From Legionellales bacterium (lineage in GTDB: Bacteria; Pseudomonadota; Gammaproteobacteria; JAHCLG01), in NCBI GenBank assembly GCA_026125385.1, contig JAHCLG010000028.1, positions 1 through 34,771 of the forward strand: a stretch of DNA of 34,771 nucleotides. Direction: 5' to 3'. This document shows positions 15,784 through 23,970 of the stretch, piece by piece. How positions within the stretch are numbered: the stretch's first letter is position 1; each line of letters starts with the position of its first letter. The translations under genes were made by a program, and so were the position numbers. Below the pieces are notes generated by a model. It was given only the letters and a program-made list of their open reading frames with translations, was not told the DNA's origin and did not search any database.

Positions 15784-15888
15784 CTATGCGGCATCATTCA
15801 ATTTAGAGTTCGGTAATTTGTTGCGAGGTTTTTCAGCCTTCCATAAATTATAATCGCGCTCACCCGGATGAAGCGGTTTATTCATCAT
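15784..15888 (-). pseudogene. higA: Internally deleted higA antitoxin remnant
   Basis: The minus-strand frame from ATG 15888 encodes 34 residues. It begins MMNKPLHPGE, the typical HigA N-terminus, and jumps directly to RDYNLWKAEKPRNKL, which matches the HigA C-terminal (Q/A)xYxLWKAE end. The whole HTH core of about 60 residues is missing and the frame is preserved. A GAGG sits nine bases upstream, so the peptide could still be translated. No higB fragment is visible beside it: a glycosylase-like gene ends 10 bp upstream. Confidence 0.7.
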
Positions 15889-15898
15889 GATTGATACC

Positions 15899-16645
15899 TC
15901 AATTTCGAGCAAGTAATTGCAAAGCTGCAAAAAATTGTTGGACTCGCTGATTATGAATAAAAGAAATATTATAAGGGTGTTCAGCGATGAATTGAGGGAA
16001 TTGATTGGCAACCGGGAGCGATTTAATTTTTTCGGCAATTTTACCGAATAAAATTAACTGCGTGCGAGGCCGGTAGGCAATTAATTGTTGCAAAATGCTT
16101 TCCATAAACGGCAGCCACGCTTTGGCATCTTGAGCAACCTGCGCGGGTCTTAACACTAAACTGGCGTTTAATAATAAAAATCCGTGATTCAATAAATTCG
16201 CAAATAATTCTTGAATGGTTGTAATTAAAGAGGATTTATCAATGTTACCGATAGCAGCTTGGCTGGTATTTTCTGGCGATAAATAACCCTGAGCAATTAA
16301 GAGCATCTTAATAAAATTGCGTAAGGAAGTCGCCCGATTCACTGCGACACTTAATCCGCTTGCACTCCATAATTCAGTAACAGCATTATCCCAAAAGGCA
16401 TAGCCATTGGCCGATTGTGAACGCGGGTAGGGGGATTCGCCAAATAAAATATAATGCACTTGCTGTAAATCTAATGAAAAGGCGCGAAAAAGATGAGATA
16501 AGCCCGGCAGCCAATCTTGCGTGCGGTGCAATTGTTGTAAATAATCCGGTGACATTGTGGTTAAGGCTTGAGACACCAGAGGTTGCCAACTGGGATGAAC
16601 TTTATTTAATTCAAAATCGTGTATGTGGTGGATCAATTCTGGCAT
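15899..16645 (-). CDS. Divergent uracil-DNA glycosylase-superfamily protein
   Basis: This 248-residue protein shows the layout of a uracil-DNA glycosylase fold. FGESPYPRSQSANGYAFW (68-85) matches the water-activating loop, normally GQDPYH followed by ANGLAF. LLLNASLVL (157-165) matches the uracil-binding LLLNxxLTV, and EHPYNISF (222-229) matches the HPSPLS loop with its His kept. The catalytic Asp of GQDPYH is Ser here and the His after Tyr is Pro, so classic uracil excision is doubtful. It could be a distinct glycosylase subfamily, a DNA-binding paralogue or a degraded enzyme. It is transcribed divergently from the Trm112-like gene. Confidence 0.72.
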   Translation of the reverse strand: MPELIHHIHDFELNKVHPSWQPLVSQALTTMSPDYLQQLHRTQDWLPGLSHLFRAFSLDLQQVHYILFGESPYPRSQSANGYAFWDNAVTELWSASGLSVAVNRATSLRNFIKMLLIAQGYLSPENTSQAAIGNIDKSSLITTIQELFANLLNHGFLLLNASLVLRPAQVAQDAKAWLPFMESILQQLIAYRPRTQLILFGKIAEKIKSLPVANQFPQFIAEHPYNISFIHNQRVQQFFAALQLLARN

Positions 16646-16687
16646 AATGCATCCTTTAACATCATTCGCAACTGAGGCGAGGTCGGT

Positions 16688-16870
16688 ATGTCGTTAGATA
16701 AAAAATTATTGGATATTTTAGTCTGTCCTGCGTGTAAAGGAAAATTAGAATACGATAAAATTCAGCAACGCTTAATTTGTCGGTTCGATAAATTAATCTA
16801 TCCTATTGACGATGGTATTCCAGTCATGCTCGTCGATGAAGCTGAACACTTAAATGAGGAGAATCGTTAA
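16688..16870 (+). CDS. ycaR: Trm112/YcaR-family small protein
   Basis: The 60-residue protein has the family pattern: [18 protein letters not shown] with a Cxx[21 protein letters not shown] and an acidic end. The YcaR (UPF0434) family is related to Trm112, a zinc-binding partner of methyltransferases in eukaryotes; its bacterial role is not settled. It is 2 bp upstream of kdsB, the same pair as in enterobacteria (where lpxK precedes them), so the two are very likely co-transcribed. Confidence 0.92.
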   Translation: MSLDKKLLDILVCPACKGKLEYDKIQQRLICRFDKLIYPIDDGIPVMLVDEAEHLNEENR

Positions 16871-16872
16871 TT

Positions 16873-17631
16873 ATGTCAGCGTATATTATTATTCCTGCGC
16901 GTTTAGCTTCCACCCGTTTAGCCAGTAAAGTTCTTTTGGATATTGCCGGCAAACCGATGTTGCAACATGTCTATGAAAAAGCCTGTCAAGCCGATGTGGA
17001 AGGCGTATTTATTGCTACCGATGATCTTTTGGTTAAAAAAACAGCCGAAGCCTTCGGTGCTACGGTGTTCATGACGGCAAGCCATCATCAATCAGGCACG
17101 GAACGACTCGCTGAAGTGGTACAAATAGATTTTTTCCAAGACGAAGATCGTATTTTAAATTTACAAGGGGATGAACCCTTAATTCCAGTAAGTATTTTAA
17201 ACCAAGTATTAACGGTGTTAGCGGAGGATGAACAAACCGATGTCGCCAGTCTTGCCACTCCCATTTTATCGTATAGCGAATTTTGTGATGCCAATGTGAC
17301 TAAAGTGATAGTAAACCCCGAGGGTTACGCCCAGTATTTCAGTCGCGCACCCATTCCTTGGCCGCGTGATGCTTTCCGTGAGTCACCTGCTGTCTTACCT
17401 GCCGATTTTACCTTTTTGCGTCATATTGGCCTATACGCGCAACGGGTGCAATTTTTAAAACGTTATGCAAAATTAACCCCAAGCCCTTGGGAAAGTTTGG
17501 AATATTTAGAACAATTACGCGTTTTATGGCACGGCGGGAAAATTAAAATTGCCTTAGCAGAAGAAATACCCCCGCGCGGTGTGGATACGGCGGAGGATTT
17601 GGAGTTGGTGCGAAAGAGGGTATTAAGCTAG
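16873..17631 (+). CDS. kdsB: 3-deoxy-manno-octulosonate cytidylyltransferase (CMP-Kdo synthetase)
   Basis: The 252-residue protein activates Kdo with CTP to CMP-Kdo, the donor for the inner core of lipopolysaccharide. The nucleotide-binding start IIIPARLASTRLASKVL, the segment ATDD, SGTERLAEV and the metal-binding LQGDEP are all present, and the length is normal. Its presence indicates an LPS-bearing Gram-negative cell. It pairs with the upstream Trm112-like gene. The downstream 126 bp is AT-rich and holds the promoter region of the next gene. Confidence 0.97.
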   Translation: MSAYIIIPARLASTRLASKVLLDIAGKPMLQHVYEKACQADVEGVFIATDDLLVKKTAEAFGATVFMTASHHQSGTERLAEVVQIDFFQDEDRILNLQGDEPLIPVSILNQVLTVLAEDEQTDVASLATPILSYSEFCDANVTKVIVNPEGYAQYFSRAPIPWPRDAFRESPAVLPADFTFLRHIGLYAQRVQFLKRYAKLTPSPWESLEYLEQLRVLWHGGKIKIALAEEIPPRGVDTAEDLELVRKRVLS

Positions 17632-17757
17632 AGGGATTTTTTGCAGAGTCAATGCAAGCGCGCTGGATAATATAATTTAGTGAAAAATGTATTTAAGAAT
17701 GGATTTGGCCTATAGTAAATATAAATATGATTTTATCCCACATAAGTAGGTATAACG

Positions 17758-18180
17758 ATGAAATTAATAAAAATTATAGTCTTCCTTGCGATTACATACA
17801 CTTCTGTTGCTTTTGCCGAGTCATTACAAATAAATTGCCCGAATTTTCAAACAGCAAAAGCAATAATACAAAACGACATTAAACCCTATGGTAGTGTAAA
17901 AATTGCGGATAAACAATGGACGCAATCTCCTGGATGGTCAGATATTAAAACACTGGATTGGAATCATGTTAATGTACTGTTTGATAATAAAAGTAGTAGT
18001 GTAACTGTTTTGTGTGTAGCAAGCACCGATGATAATATATTTATTCAAACGGATTTTGCTATTCCCTCTGGCTTTACCTGTCGCATTGACGGTAAAATAA
18101 TAAAACCAGGGTTTCTCGACCCTTATGGTATATGGGAGGGTTGGGTAAAGACTCAAGCTAACCCATTTAGCTGCAACTAA
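17758..18180 (+). CDS. Small secreted Cys-containing protein of unknown function
   Basis: I do not recognise the family. The 140-residue precursor has a Sec signal peptide: MKLIKIIVFLAITYTSVAFA, with a likely cut after AFA. The mature part of about 120 residues has four Cys (NCPN, VLCVAS, FTCRID and the terminal FSCN), enough for two disulfides, and several Trp/Tyr residues (QWTQSPGW, GIWEGW). This suits a small beta-rich periplasmic or secreted protein. The start ATG at 17758 follows TAGGTA. It stands alone, convergent with the membrane effector-like gene 58 bp away, with no intrinsic terminator evident between them. Confidence 0.7.
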   Translation: MKLIKIIVFLAITYTSVAFAESLQINCPNFQTAKAIIQNDIKPYGSVKIADKQWTQSPGWSDIKTLDWNHVNVLFDNKSSSVTVLCVASTDDNIFIQTDFAIPSGFTCRIDGKIIKPGFLDPYGIWEGWVKTQANPFSCN

Positions 18181-18238
18181 AGCAAAACGTTTTAGGTAAA
18201 AATATTGAAAAGTAAAAGATTTCCTATCCGAGTAAATA

Positions 18239-19630
18239 TTAATTACAGCCAAATTTTAGTCCAGGGCTTGCTGAGGATGAAGAGCTTGCGGTGATTGGTT
18301 CTCTCGAATGTTCCGCCGGGTTACGTCCGCCACTGGCTGCTGCGGTGGTGCTCAGTGAGTTGTGACTATGATGTTCTGCATCATCATCAGTCAATTCGTC
18401 AATATCTATTGCGTGATGGTGCTTCTCATCAAACTCATCGGATTCGCTCGCTTGCTTTATCTTTGCTTGTCCATTTTTCTGAGCTTTTATTAGGATACGA
18501 TTAAGTTCAGTGCACAGATAGTGAAAGAATTGATTTTTTTTTATAGCCCTAAGCGTTAAGTCTGCCGGAATAAAATAGCCGTAATTTTTAAAATTACGTT
18601 TCCTTAGAAAATATACTGCGACAATGAGCGCTATTCCCCCAATTAATGCAGCAATACTTGCCGTTACTAAATCTGAAACTTTTGCTTTTGAATCTTTTGC
18701 TATTGAGGTTAAACCTAATACGATTAGAAATATACCCACAAACCCAAGTGAACCAGCAGCAGAATATCCAACTATACAATATTTTTTTCCTGCTTTGGCA
18801 TTAATTTTGTTATGTATTGGCAGAGAACAAGGTTGCGCCTCGAACTCATCATCATGGCGTAACATTATGTCACTAGTGTCTCCATAGCGAATAATCTGCT
18901 GGAAAAATTTTTCAAGCGTATTAATACTCTCGGGTAAGTCAATTTTTCCCATTTCTAGGAGACGTAAAATAATAAAATTTTTTACGCTGATAATTCCTTC
19001 ATCAGTATTTAAGTGCAGATCCTCGGGGAATTTATTTTGCCGATAGCCCAGATCTGCTGGGGTTAGGTTTAATGTCTCATAGGGATCTGTCTCGTTGATT
19101 TTAAAATGCAGAGTATTGTCATCAATGCGTTTAATTTGGATGCAAATGCTATTTGTGGATGGCTCTTCAGTAATAATATCATCATCGTTCTCATCTTCTT
19201 GATCGTTTTGATGGGTAGCATTTGAGGCCAGCTGGTGTTTAATCTGAATAACCGAAAAATTAACTCCGAGGAGTTTCTTCATATTAAGTTTAAGCGGAAA
19301 ATAATTTTTTAAAAAATCTGCAACATGTTGAGGAGCGAGCATGAGTTGCAAAATGCTTTCATCGTTATTATGAAATTTTGAGACGGATTTCATTTTAAAT
19401 AATTCACGAATAGTTAAATAGGAATACACTTCCTGACGCATGTGTTCTATCTGCATTAGTTCAGTATAACTGCACTTAATTGCGTTGTCTGATTGTTGGG
19501 TATCACTCAACTCACTTGATGGCGCACTGGTGGGCAGAAGTGGGGTTCTATCTATCATACCTCCTTGTTCACTTCTTCTCAGTAACACGTTGATTATTCT
19601 ATTAAATCCAGTGGTAATGCTAGCAAACAT
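18239..19630 (-). CDS. Membrane protein with F-box-like motif and low-complexity tail (candidate host-directed effector)
   Basis: This 463-residue protein is not one I recognise. The start is placed at ATG 19630 (MFASITTGFNRI) behind AAGAGAG; the frame is open to 19735, but that earlier ATG has no ribosome binding site. Residues about 61-90 read like an F-box: EVYSYLTIRELFKMKSVSKF matches the pattern eIlsyLxxxeLxxlxxVsKxf of Skp1-binding F-box domains. Two adjacent membrane segments lie at about 285-311 and 321-342, separated by a short loop, a hairpin like those of proteins inserted in host vacuole membranes. An acidic stretch (about 140-156) and a His/Asp/Ser-rich tail frame the folded part. 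No signal peptide. No tested secretion signal can be named. Confidence 0.75.
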   Translation of the reverse strand: MFASITTGFNRIINVLLRRSEQGGMIDRTPLLPTSAPSSELSDTQQSDNAIKCSYTELMQIEHMRQEVYSYLTIRELFKMKSVSKFHNNDESILQLMLAPQHVADFLKNYFPLKLNMKKLLGVNFSVIQIKHQLASNATHQNDQEDENDDDIITEEPSTNSICIQIKRIDDNTLHFKINETDPYETLNLTPADLGYRQNKFPEDLHLNTDEGIISVKNFIILRLLEMGKIDLPESINTLEKFFQQIIRYGDTSDIMLRHDDEFEAQPCSLPIHNKINAKAGKKYCIVGYSAAGSLGFVGIFLIVLGLTSIAKDSKAKVSDLVTASIAALIGGIALIVAVYFLRKRNFKNYGYFIPADLTLRAIKKNQFFHYLCTELNRILIKAQKNGQAKIKQASESDEFDEKHHHAIDIDELTDDDAEHHSHNSLSTTAAASGGRNPAEHSREPITASSSSSASPGLKFGCN

Positions 19631-19870
19631 CGGATCAGCTCTCTTCTTCTTATTATTATATAATGCACAATCATAACCAAAAAATGCACAAACTTCAATC
19701 TCTAAAAAGAGGCAAAAAGATCTTATCAATGTCATAATCTGTCGATAACGCTAGCCTGTTGCTTGTAACTTTTTATCTACTCCCGTACTTTTACTTCACG
19801 CAAACGGTACGAGAAAGTCAAAAAATCAAAAGCCGCAGCCTAGCAAATTGTCAACACGTTTAAAATGAGA

Positions 19871-19895
19871 GTGGAAAATCCTAAGGATTTTCCAC
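19871..19895 (-). terminator. Hairpin overlapping the rne stop codon
   Basis: Arms 19871-19881 and 19885-19895 (GTGGAAAATCC and its complement) pair perfectly over 11 bp around a 3-nt loop. The hairpin includes the last rne codons and its TAG stop. On the minus strand it is followed by TCTCATTTTAAA, a weak U-tract. It may terminate rne or protect its 3' end. Confidence 0.5.
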
Positions 19896-21977
19896 ATCAT
19901 TCACCGAATTTTCGCGATAGTGAGTGGGCAAAGTTTGTGAAGATGCTGCCGCCTCCGATGTCTTATTGGGAAAATTCTGAGGGGAGTTGTGAGTTTTATT
20001 TTCATTGGTTAACAAAATGTAACCTTCGTTTCGGGGTTTGTCATCGGATTTATTTGGTGTGACTGGACGTGTATTGCGCCGATTATGAGGATGACGACGA
20101 TTCGAACGATACCCGTTATTGTTGTTACTACCACCACTGCTACTGCCACTGCTACTCGAACTGCTAGTATGATTACGCGATTGGCCGTAATGACGATTAT
20201 TATTACTGTTGTTGTGACGTCGTGGAGAGTTGTGCTTGTGTTGGTAGCGTGAAGAAGGGCGACGTGGCGCGGTTTTTGGTTGATCGCCTCGTCCAAATAA
20301 CGCTTGAAATAACCGCACAATAATCCCAGGTTTTTGCACTTTGGGTCGCGTCACCACGGGAATCGGTTGTTGAGGAATTAATTGGCTGAGATCGACCGCT
20401 GGTTTTTCAGCGACAGGTGCACTCACCATTTCAGCCTCATGGATTAATTCTTCCGCACTTTCTAATTCCATTTTGTGACTACTGACTTTATAGCGTAAGC
20501 GATTATCATCTGGGCGCAAGCGTTCGATGGTATAGTGAGGTGTGGTCATTTCTGGATTAGGAATAATGGTGATGGCAACACGATTGGTATCTTGAATTTG
20601 AGTTAAGTGATCGCGCTTTTCGTTTAAAATATACGTGGCGACGGCAACCGGCACTTGCGCGATTACAGCACCCGTATTATCTTTCATCGCATTTTCACGA
20701 ATTAAACGGATAATCGATAAGGATAAAGATTCAACACTGCGAATATGCCCATAGCCACTGCATCGTGGACAAATGACTTGGCTACCTTCATCGAGCGAAG
20801 GACGCAAGCGTTGACGTGACATTTCTAATAGCCCAAAACGTGAAATTCGGCCAATTTGCACGCGTGCGCGATCAACGCGCAAGGCATCGCGTAAAGCACT
20901 TTCGACATCACGTTGATGGCGAACCGGAGTCATGTCGATAAAATCAATCACGATTAAACCGCCTAAATCGCGTAAACGTAATTGACGTGCAATTTCTTCA
21001 GCCGCTTCTAAATTAGTGTGCAACGCGGTTTCTTCAATATCCCCCCCTTTGGTGGAACGTGCAGAGTTAATATCGATGGTAACCACCGCTTCGGTGTGAT
21101 CAATAACCAAGGCACCACCCGAAGGTAAGCTGACGATGCGTTGATACGCTGACTCAATTTGACTTTCAATTTGATAGCGGTGAAAAAGCGGCGTATTTTC
21201 TTGGTAAAAATGCACGCGCTCGACAAAATCCGGGCGAATGATTTGAATATGATTACGTACTTTTTGATAAATTTCTTGGTTATCAATAATAATTTCGCCA
21301 ATATCCATGCGTAGATAATCGCGCAAGGCACGCATGACGGCGTCGCTTTCTTGATGAATTAAAAAAGGCGCTGGGCGTTGTTCGATGACTTGTTTAATGG
21401 CATCCCATTGACGAAGTAATAAATCCAAATCCCATTGTAATTCTTCTTTGGCACGTCCCACACCAGCGGTGCGAACAATCACGCCCATATCGGTAGGTAG
21501 AGTGAGATCGTTTAAAATTTGGCGCAATTCATCGCGTTCAGCTCCTTCGATACGACGTGAAATGCCACCGGCAGCGGGATTGTTCGGCATTAACACTAAA
21601 TACGAACCAGCTAGGGAAATAAACGTCGTGAGGGCAGCACCTTTATTGCCACGTTCTTCTTTGTCGATTTGAATGATAACTTCCGTACCTTCTTTAACCA
21701 AATCTTTGATATTCGGACGAGAAGCAGGATCGGGATCGGCATAAAAATATTCGCGTGAAATTTCTTTGAGCGGTAAAAAACCATGACGAGTTGCACCGTA
21801 ATCAACAAATGCCGCTTCAAGACTGGGTTCGAGGCGGGTAATTTTACCTTTATAAATATTCGCTTTTTTTTGCTCGCGCCCGGGGTGTTCGATGTCTAAA
21901 TCATAAAGGAGTTGACCATTCACTAAAGCTACACGCAACTCTTCTTTTTGAGTTGCATTAATTAACATTCTATTCAT
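19881..21977 (-). CDS. rne: Ribonuclease E
   Basis: The 698-residue endoribonuclease cuts single-stranded RNA and scaffolds the degradosome. The N-terminal catalytic half is intact: S1 domain [24 protein letters not shown], 5'-sensor region, DNase I-like domain with the catalytic Asp302 (TIDIN) and Asp345 (VIDFIDM), and the Zn-link CPRCSGYG (Cys403, Cys406). [10 protein letters not shown] matches the usual start. The C-terminal region (about 520-698) is much shorter than in E. coli and is basic and low-complexity: Arg/His/Asn-rich, with a run of Ser and Gly. It could bind RNA but shows no clear enolase or PNPase binding site. It is divergent from rluC, with a 581-bp gap. Confidence 0.97.
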   Translation of the reverse strand: MNRMLINATQKEELRVALVNGQLLYDLDIEHPGREQKKANIYKGKITRLEPSLEAAFVDYGATRHGFLPLKEISREYFYADPDPASRPNIKDLVKEGTEVIIQIDKEERGNKGAALTTFISLAGSYLVLMPNNPAAGGISRRIEGAERDELRQILNDLTLPTDMGVIVRTAGVGRAKEELQWDLDLLLRQWDAIKQVIEQRPAPFLIHQESDAVMRALRDYLRMDIGEIIIDNQEIYQKVRNHIQIIRPDFVERVHFYQENTPLFHRYQIESQIESAYQRIVSLPSGGALVIDHTEAVVTIDINSARSTKGGDIEETALHTNLEAAEEIARQLRLRDLGGLIVIDFIDMTPVRHQRDVESALRDALRVDRARVQIGRISRFGLLEMSRQRLRPSLDEGSQVICPRCSGYGHIRSVESLSLSIIRLIRENAMKDNTGAVIAQVPVAVATYILNEKRDHLTQIQDTNRVAITIIPNPEMTTPHYTIERLRPDDNRLRYKVSSHKMELESAEELIHEAEMVSAPVAEKPAVDLSQLIPQQPIPVVTRPKVQKPGIIVRLFQALFGRGDQPKTAPRRPSSRYQHKHNSPRRHNNSNNNRHYGQSRNHTSSSSSSGSSSGGSNNNNGYRSNRRHPHNRRNTRPVTPNKSDDKPRNEGYILLTNENKTHNSPQNFPNKTSEAAASSQTLPTHYRENSVNDVENP

Positions 21978-22558
21978 TTTCTTCCATTAATTCAGTTCTT
22001 GCGTTTCCAACATAAAGCCTGGTTTGGGGGTTGGTTTAAGTAGCTATCATCGTGTTAAAAGGCGTGCAGGACTGTTTTTTCTGCCACGCTGCTATCATCG
22101 TTTTCATGGTTTGCGTCTCTACTTAATACCGCCCAGTGCTCTGCTGGTACGCTATTCAAACAGAAGTAAACTACTTCTATTGTGAATTCGTTAGTTAAAA
22201 ACCTGACTTATCCCTTGTGTATTCCTCACACTTGCATTTTAGGCTGTCTTGCCGAATTAAAATCGAATATCTCTATGTGTGTGTTTTCACCCCCAGAGGT
22301 GAAAAAGCCAGGGTTCCTGATAATTCCATGCGCTTTGTTACCTTGGAATTATCTTACAAAATTCTCGCATTGCATAAGCAAACTTATGCTCAGCGGGCGA
22401 ATTTCTGGAGTTCTATCTCAGACTTATCGCATTCTCGCTGGCGAGTGAGAGAGACTATACCAAGATTTTTATTCACCATCAATCGGTGCGTGAGCATTGC
22501 TAGATTTTACCGATAAAGTGTGTCATCCTGGCGCCCTTGTTAATCGCTAGTTAATTTT
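21978..22558. promoter_or_regulatory. rne-rluC divergent intergenic region with structured rne leader
   Basis: This 581-bp gap has no convincing gene. It holds inverted repeats that would be transcribed as the rne 5' leader: 22062-22069 with 22081-22089 (one bulge) flanked by an 11-bp direct repeat (GCTATCATCGT at 22043-22053 and 22091-22101); 22162-22178; 22284-22305 (8-bp arms); and 22319-22327 with 22345-22353. E. coli rne has a long leader whose hairpins mediate autoregulation by RNase E. Equivalent function here is inferred from position and structure. Two overlapping plus-strand frames (22182-22516) show no family features. Confidence 0.6.
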
Positions 22559-23488
22559 ATGTCAGAAAATCAAGTGCAGTATAAAACCATTAGTGCGTCT
22601 GAAGCCGGTCAGCGCATTGATAATTATTTATTAAAAATTTGTAAATCAGCGCCAAGAAGTTTGATTTATCGCATCATTCGCAAAGGCGAAGTGCGCGTGA
22701 ATAAAAAACGCATTAAACCACTTTATCGTTTGTGCGCGGGTGATGAGGTGAGGGTGCCGCCCTTGCGGTTAAGTGAAATTAATTCACTCACACCGCAAAT
22801 TTCTGCTTGTGATAAAATACGCCAACGAATTATCTATGAAGACGACGAAATGATAGCGATCAATAAACCGTCAGGCATGGCGGTGCATGGCGGCAGCGGT
22901 ATTCAGTACGGTGCGATTGAAACTTTGCGTGCGCTGTATCCCGAGCTTCAACTGGAGTTAGTTCATCGCCTCGATCGTGATACTTCAGGGATCTTATTAA
23001 TTGCTAAAAAACGTTCGTCACTGTTATTTTTACAGCAACAATTTGTGACCAACAAAATTAATAAAGAATATTCAGCGTTGGTAAAAGGGCGTTGGCTAGA
23101 GGGTAAACGACAAGTGAATGTTCCCTTGCGAAAAAATACCTTACAATCGGGTGAACGCATGGTGATAATAGCCGCAGACGGTAAACCCTCGTGCACGGAT
23201 TTTATTCCTAAGCAATTATTTAAACTCGCCAGTTTATTAACCGTTCGCTTACACACCGGACGCACCCACCAAATTCGGGTTCATGCAACGCACATCGGTT
23301 TTCCTTTAGCGGGCGACGATAAATACGGCGATAAAGCGTTTAATCGCGAGATGAAAACGTATGGGCTACATCGTTTATTTTTACATGCAGAACAGTTAAC
23401 CTTTACTCATCCGAAAACAGCGGCGCTAATGACGTTAACAGCCCCTTTAGCGGATGAATTAACTCAATGTTTAAGCAGGTTGGAGTAA
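22559..23488 (+). CDS. rluC: 23S rRNA pseudouridine synthase RluC
   Basis: The 309-residue enzyme modifies uridines 955, 2504 and 2580 (E. coli numbering) of 23S rRNA. It has an N-terminal S4 domain (residues about 15-75) and the RluA-family catalytic motif HRLDRDTSG containing the essential Asp, then LHTGRTHQIRVH. The length is typical. The position opposite rne is conserved in gammaproteobacteria. The stop overlaps the start of the HAD gene (TAATG). Confidence 0.96.
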   Translation: MSENQVQYKTISASEAGQRIDNYLLKICKSAPRSLIYRIIRKGEVRVNKKRIKPLYRLCAGDEVRVPPLRLSEINSLTPQISACDKIRQRIIYEDDEMIAINKPSGMAVHGGSGIQYGAIETLRALYPELQLELVHRLDRDTSGILLIAKKRSSLLFLQQQFVTNKINKEYSALVKGRWLEGKRQVNVPLRKNTLQSGERMVIIAADGKPSCTDFIPKQLFKLASLLTVRLHTGRTHQIRVHATHIGFPLAGDDKYGDKAFNREMKTYGLHRLFLHAEQLTFTHPKTAALMTLTAPLADELTQCLSRLE

Positions 23489-23970
23489 TGAGACCGTATC
23501 AATTATTAATTTTCGATTGGGAAGATACGCTTGCCGATTCAAGATATTCTTATCATCCAGGACACAATTTATTATTTCCTCACGCAGAAAAAATATTACG
23601 GAATTTACATCAAGCCGGTTATTTATTAGCCGTGGCCACAGGAAAAACACGTGTAGGCTTAGATTTAGCCTTGCGTGCAACCGAGTTGCAAGCGTTATTC
23701 ACTATCACTCGCTGTGCGGATGAATCGCTTCCCAAACCTTATCCGCAAATGATTGAGGAAATCTTGGTGTTTTGCGACGTGGAACCTCAGGGCGCGGTGA
23801 TGATTGGTGATTCCATTTACGATATGCAAATGGCTGTTAATGCCAATATTGTTGGCATTGGGATGATGACCGATCGTCATTCTGAGCAGGCACTGTTGGA
23901 AGCCGGTGCGACATTTTGTTGTAACGATTTAATGGCACTGGAATCTTATTTATTAAAACTTTCAACGTGA
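23488..23970 (+). CDS. HAD-superfamily hydrolase with altered motif I
   Basis: The 160-residue HAD-IA protein probably acts on a small phosphorylated metabolite, as do the phosphoglycolate phosphatase-like proteins usually next to rluC. Motif I is FDWEDTLADS: the nucleophile Asp10 is present but the general acid/base two residues later is Glu12, not Asp. Motif II (VATGKT), motif III Lys (LPKPYPQ) and motif IV GDSIYD are normal. The start at 23488 overlaps the rluC stop. The end overlaps convergent rlmJ by 25 bp. It lacks room for a large cap; a small helical cap is possible. Confidence 0.88.
   Translation: MRPYQLLIFDWEDTLADSRYSYHPGHNLLFPHAEKILRNLHQAGYLLAVATGKTRVGLDLALRATELQALFTITRCADESLPKPYPQMIEEILVFCDVEPQGAVMIGDSIYDMQMAVNANIVGIGMMTDRHSEQALLEAGATFCCNDLMALESYLLKLST

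Noticed and set aside
15784..16038. 84-residue frame beginning inside the glycosylase-like gene.
   Set aside because: Its upstream half is an out-of-frame shadow of that gene; only the 34-codon end from 15888 matches HigA.
19631..19735. 35-residue N-terminal extension of the F-box-like protein, which looks like a Cys-rich leader.
   Set aside because: No ribosome binding site at 19735, while one precedes 19630; the extension is not a convincing signal peptide.
22182..22516. Two overlapping frames of 88 and 99 codons in the rne-rluC gap.
   Set aside because: No ribosome binding site or recognisable sequence, and they lie in a region full of hairpins expected for the rne leader.
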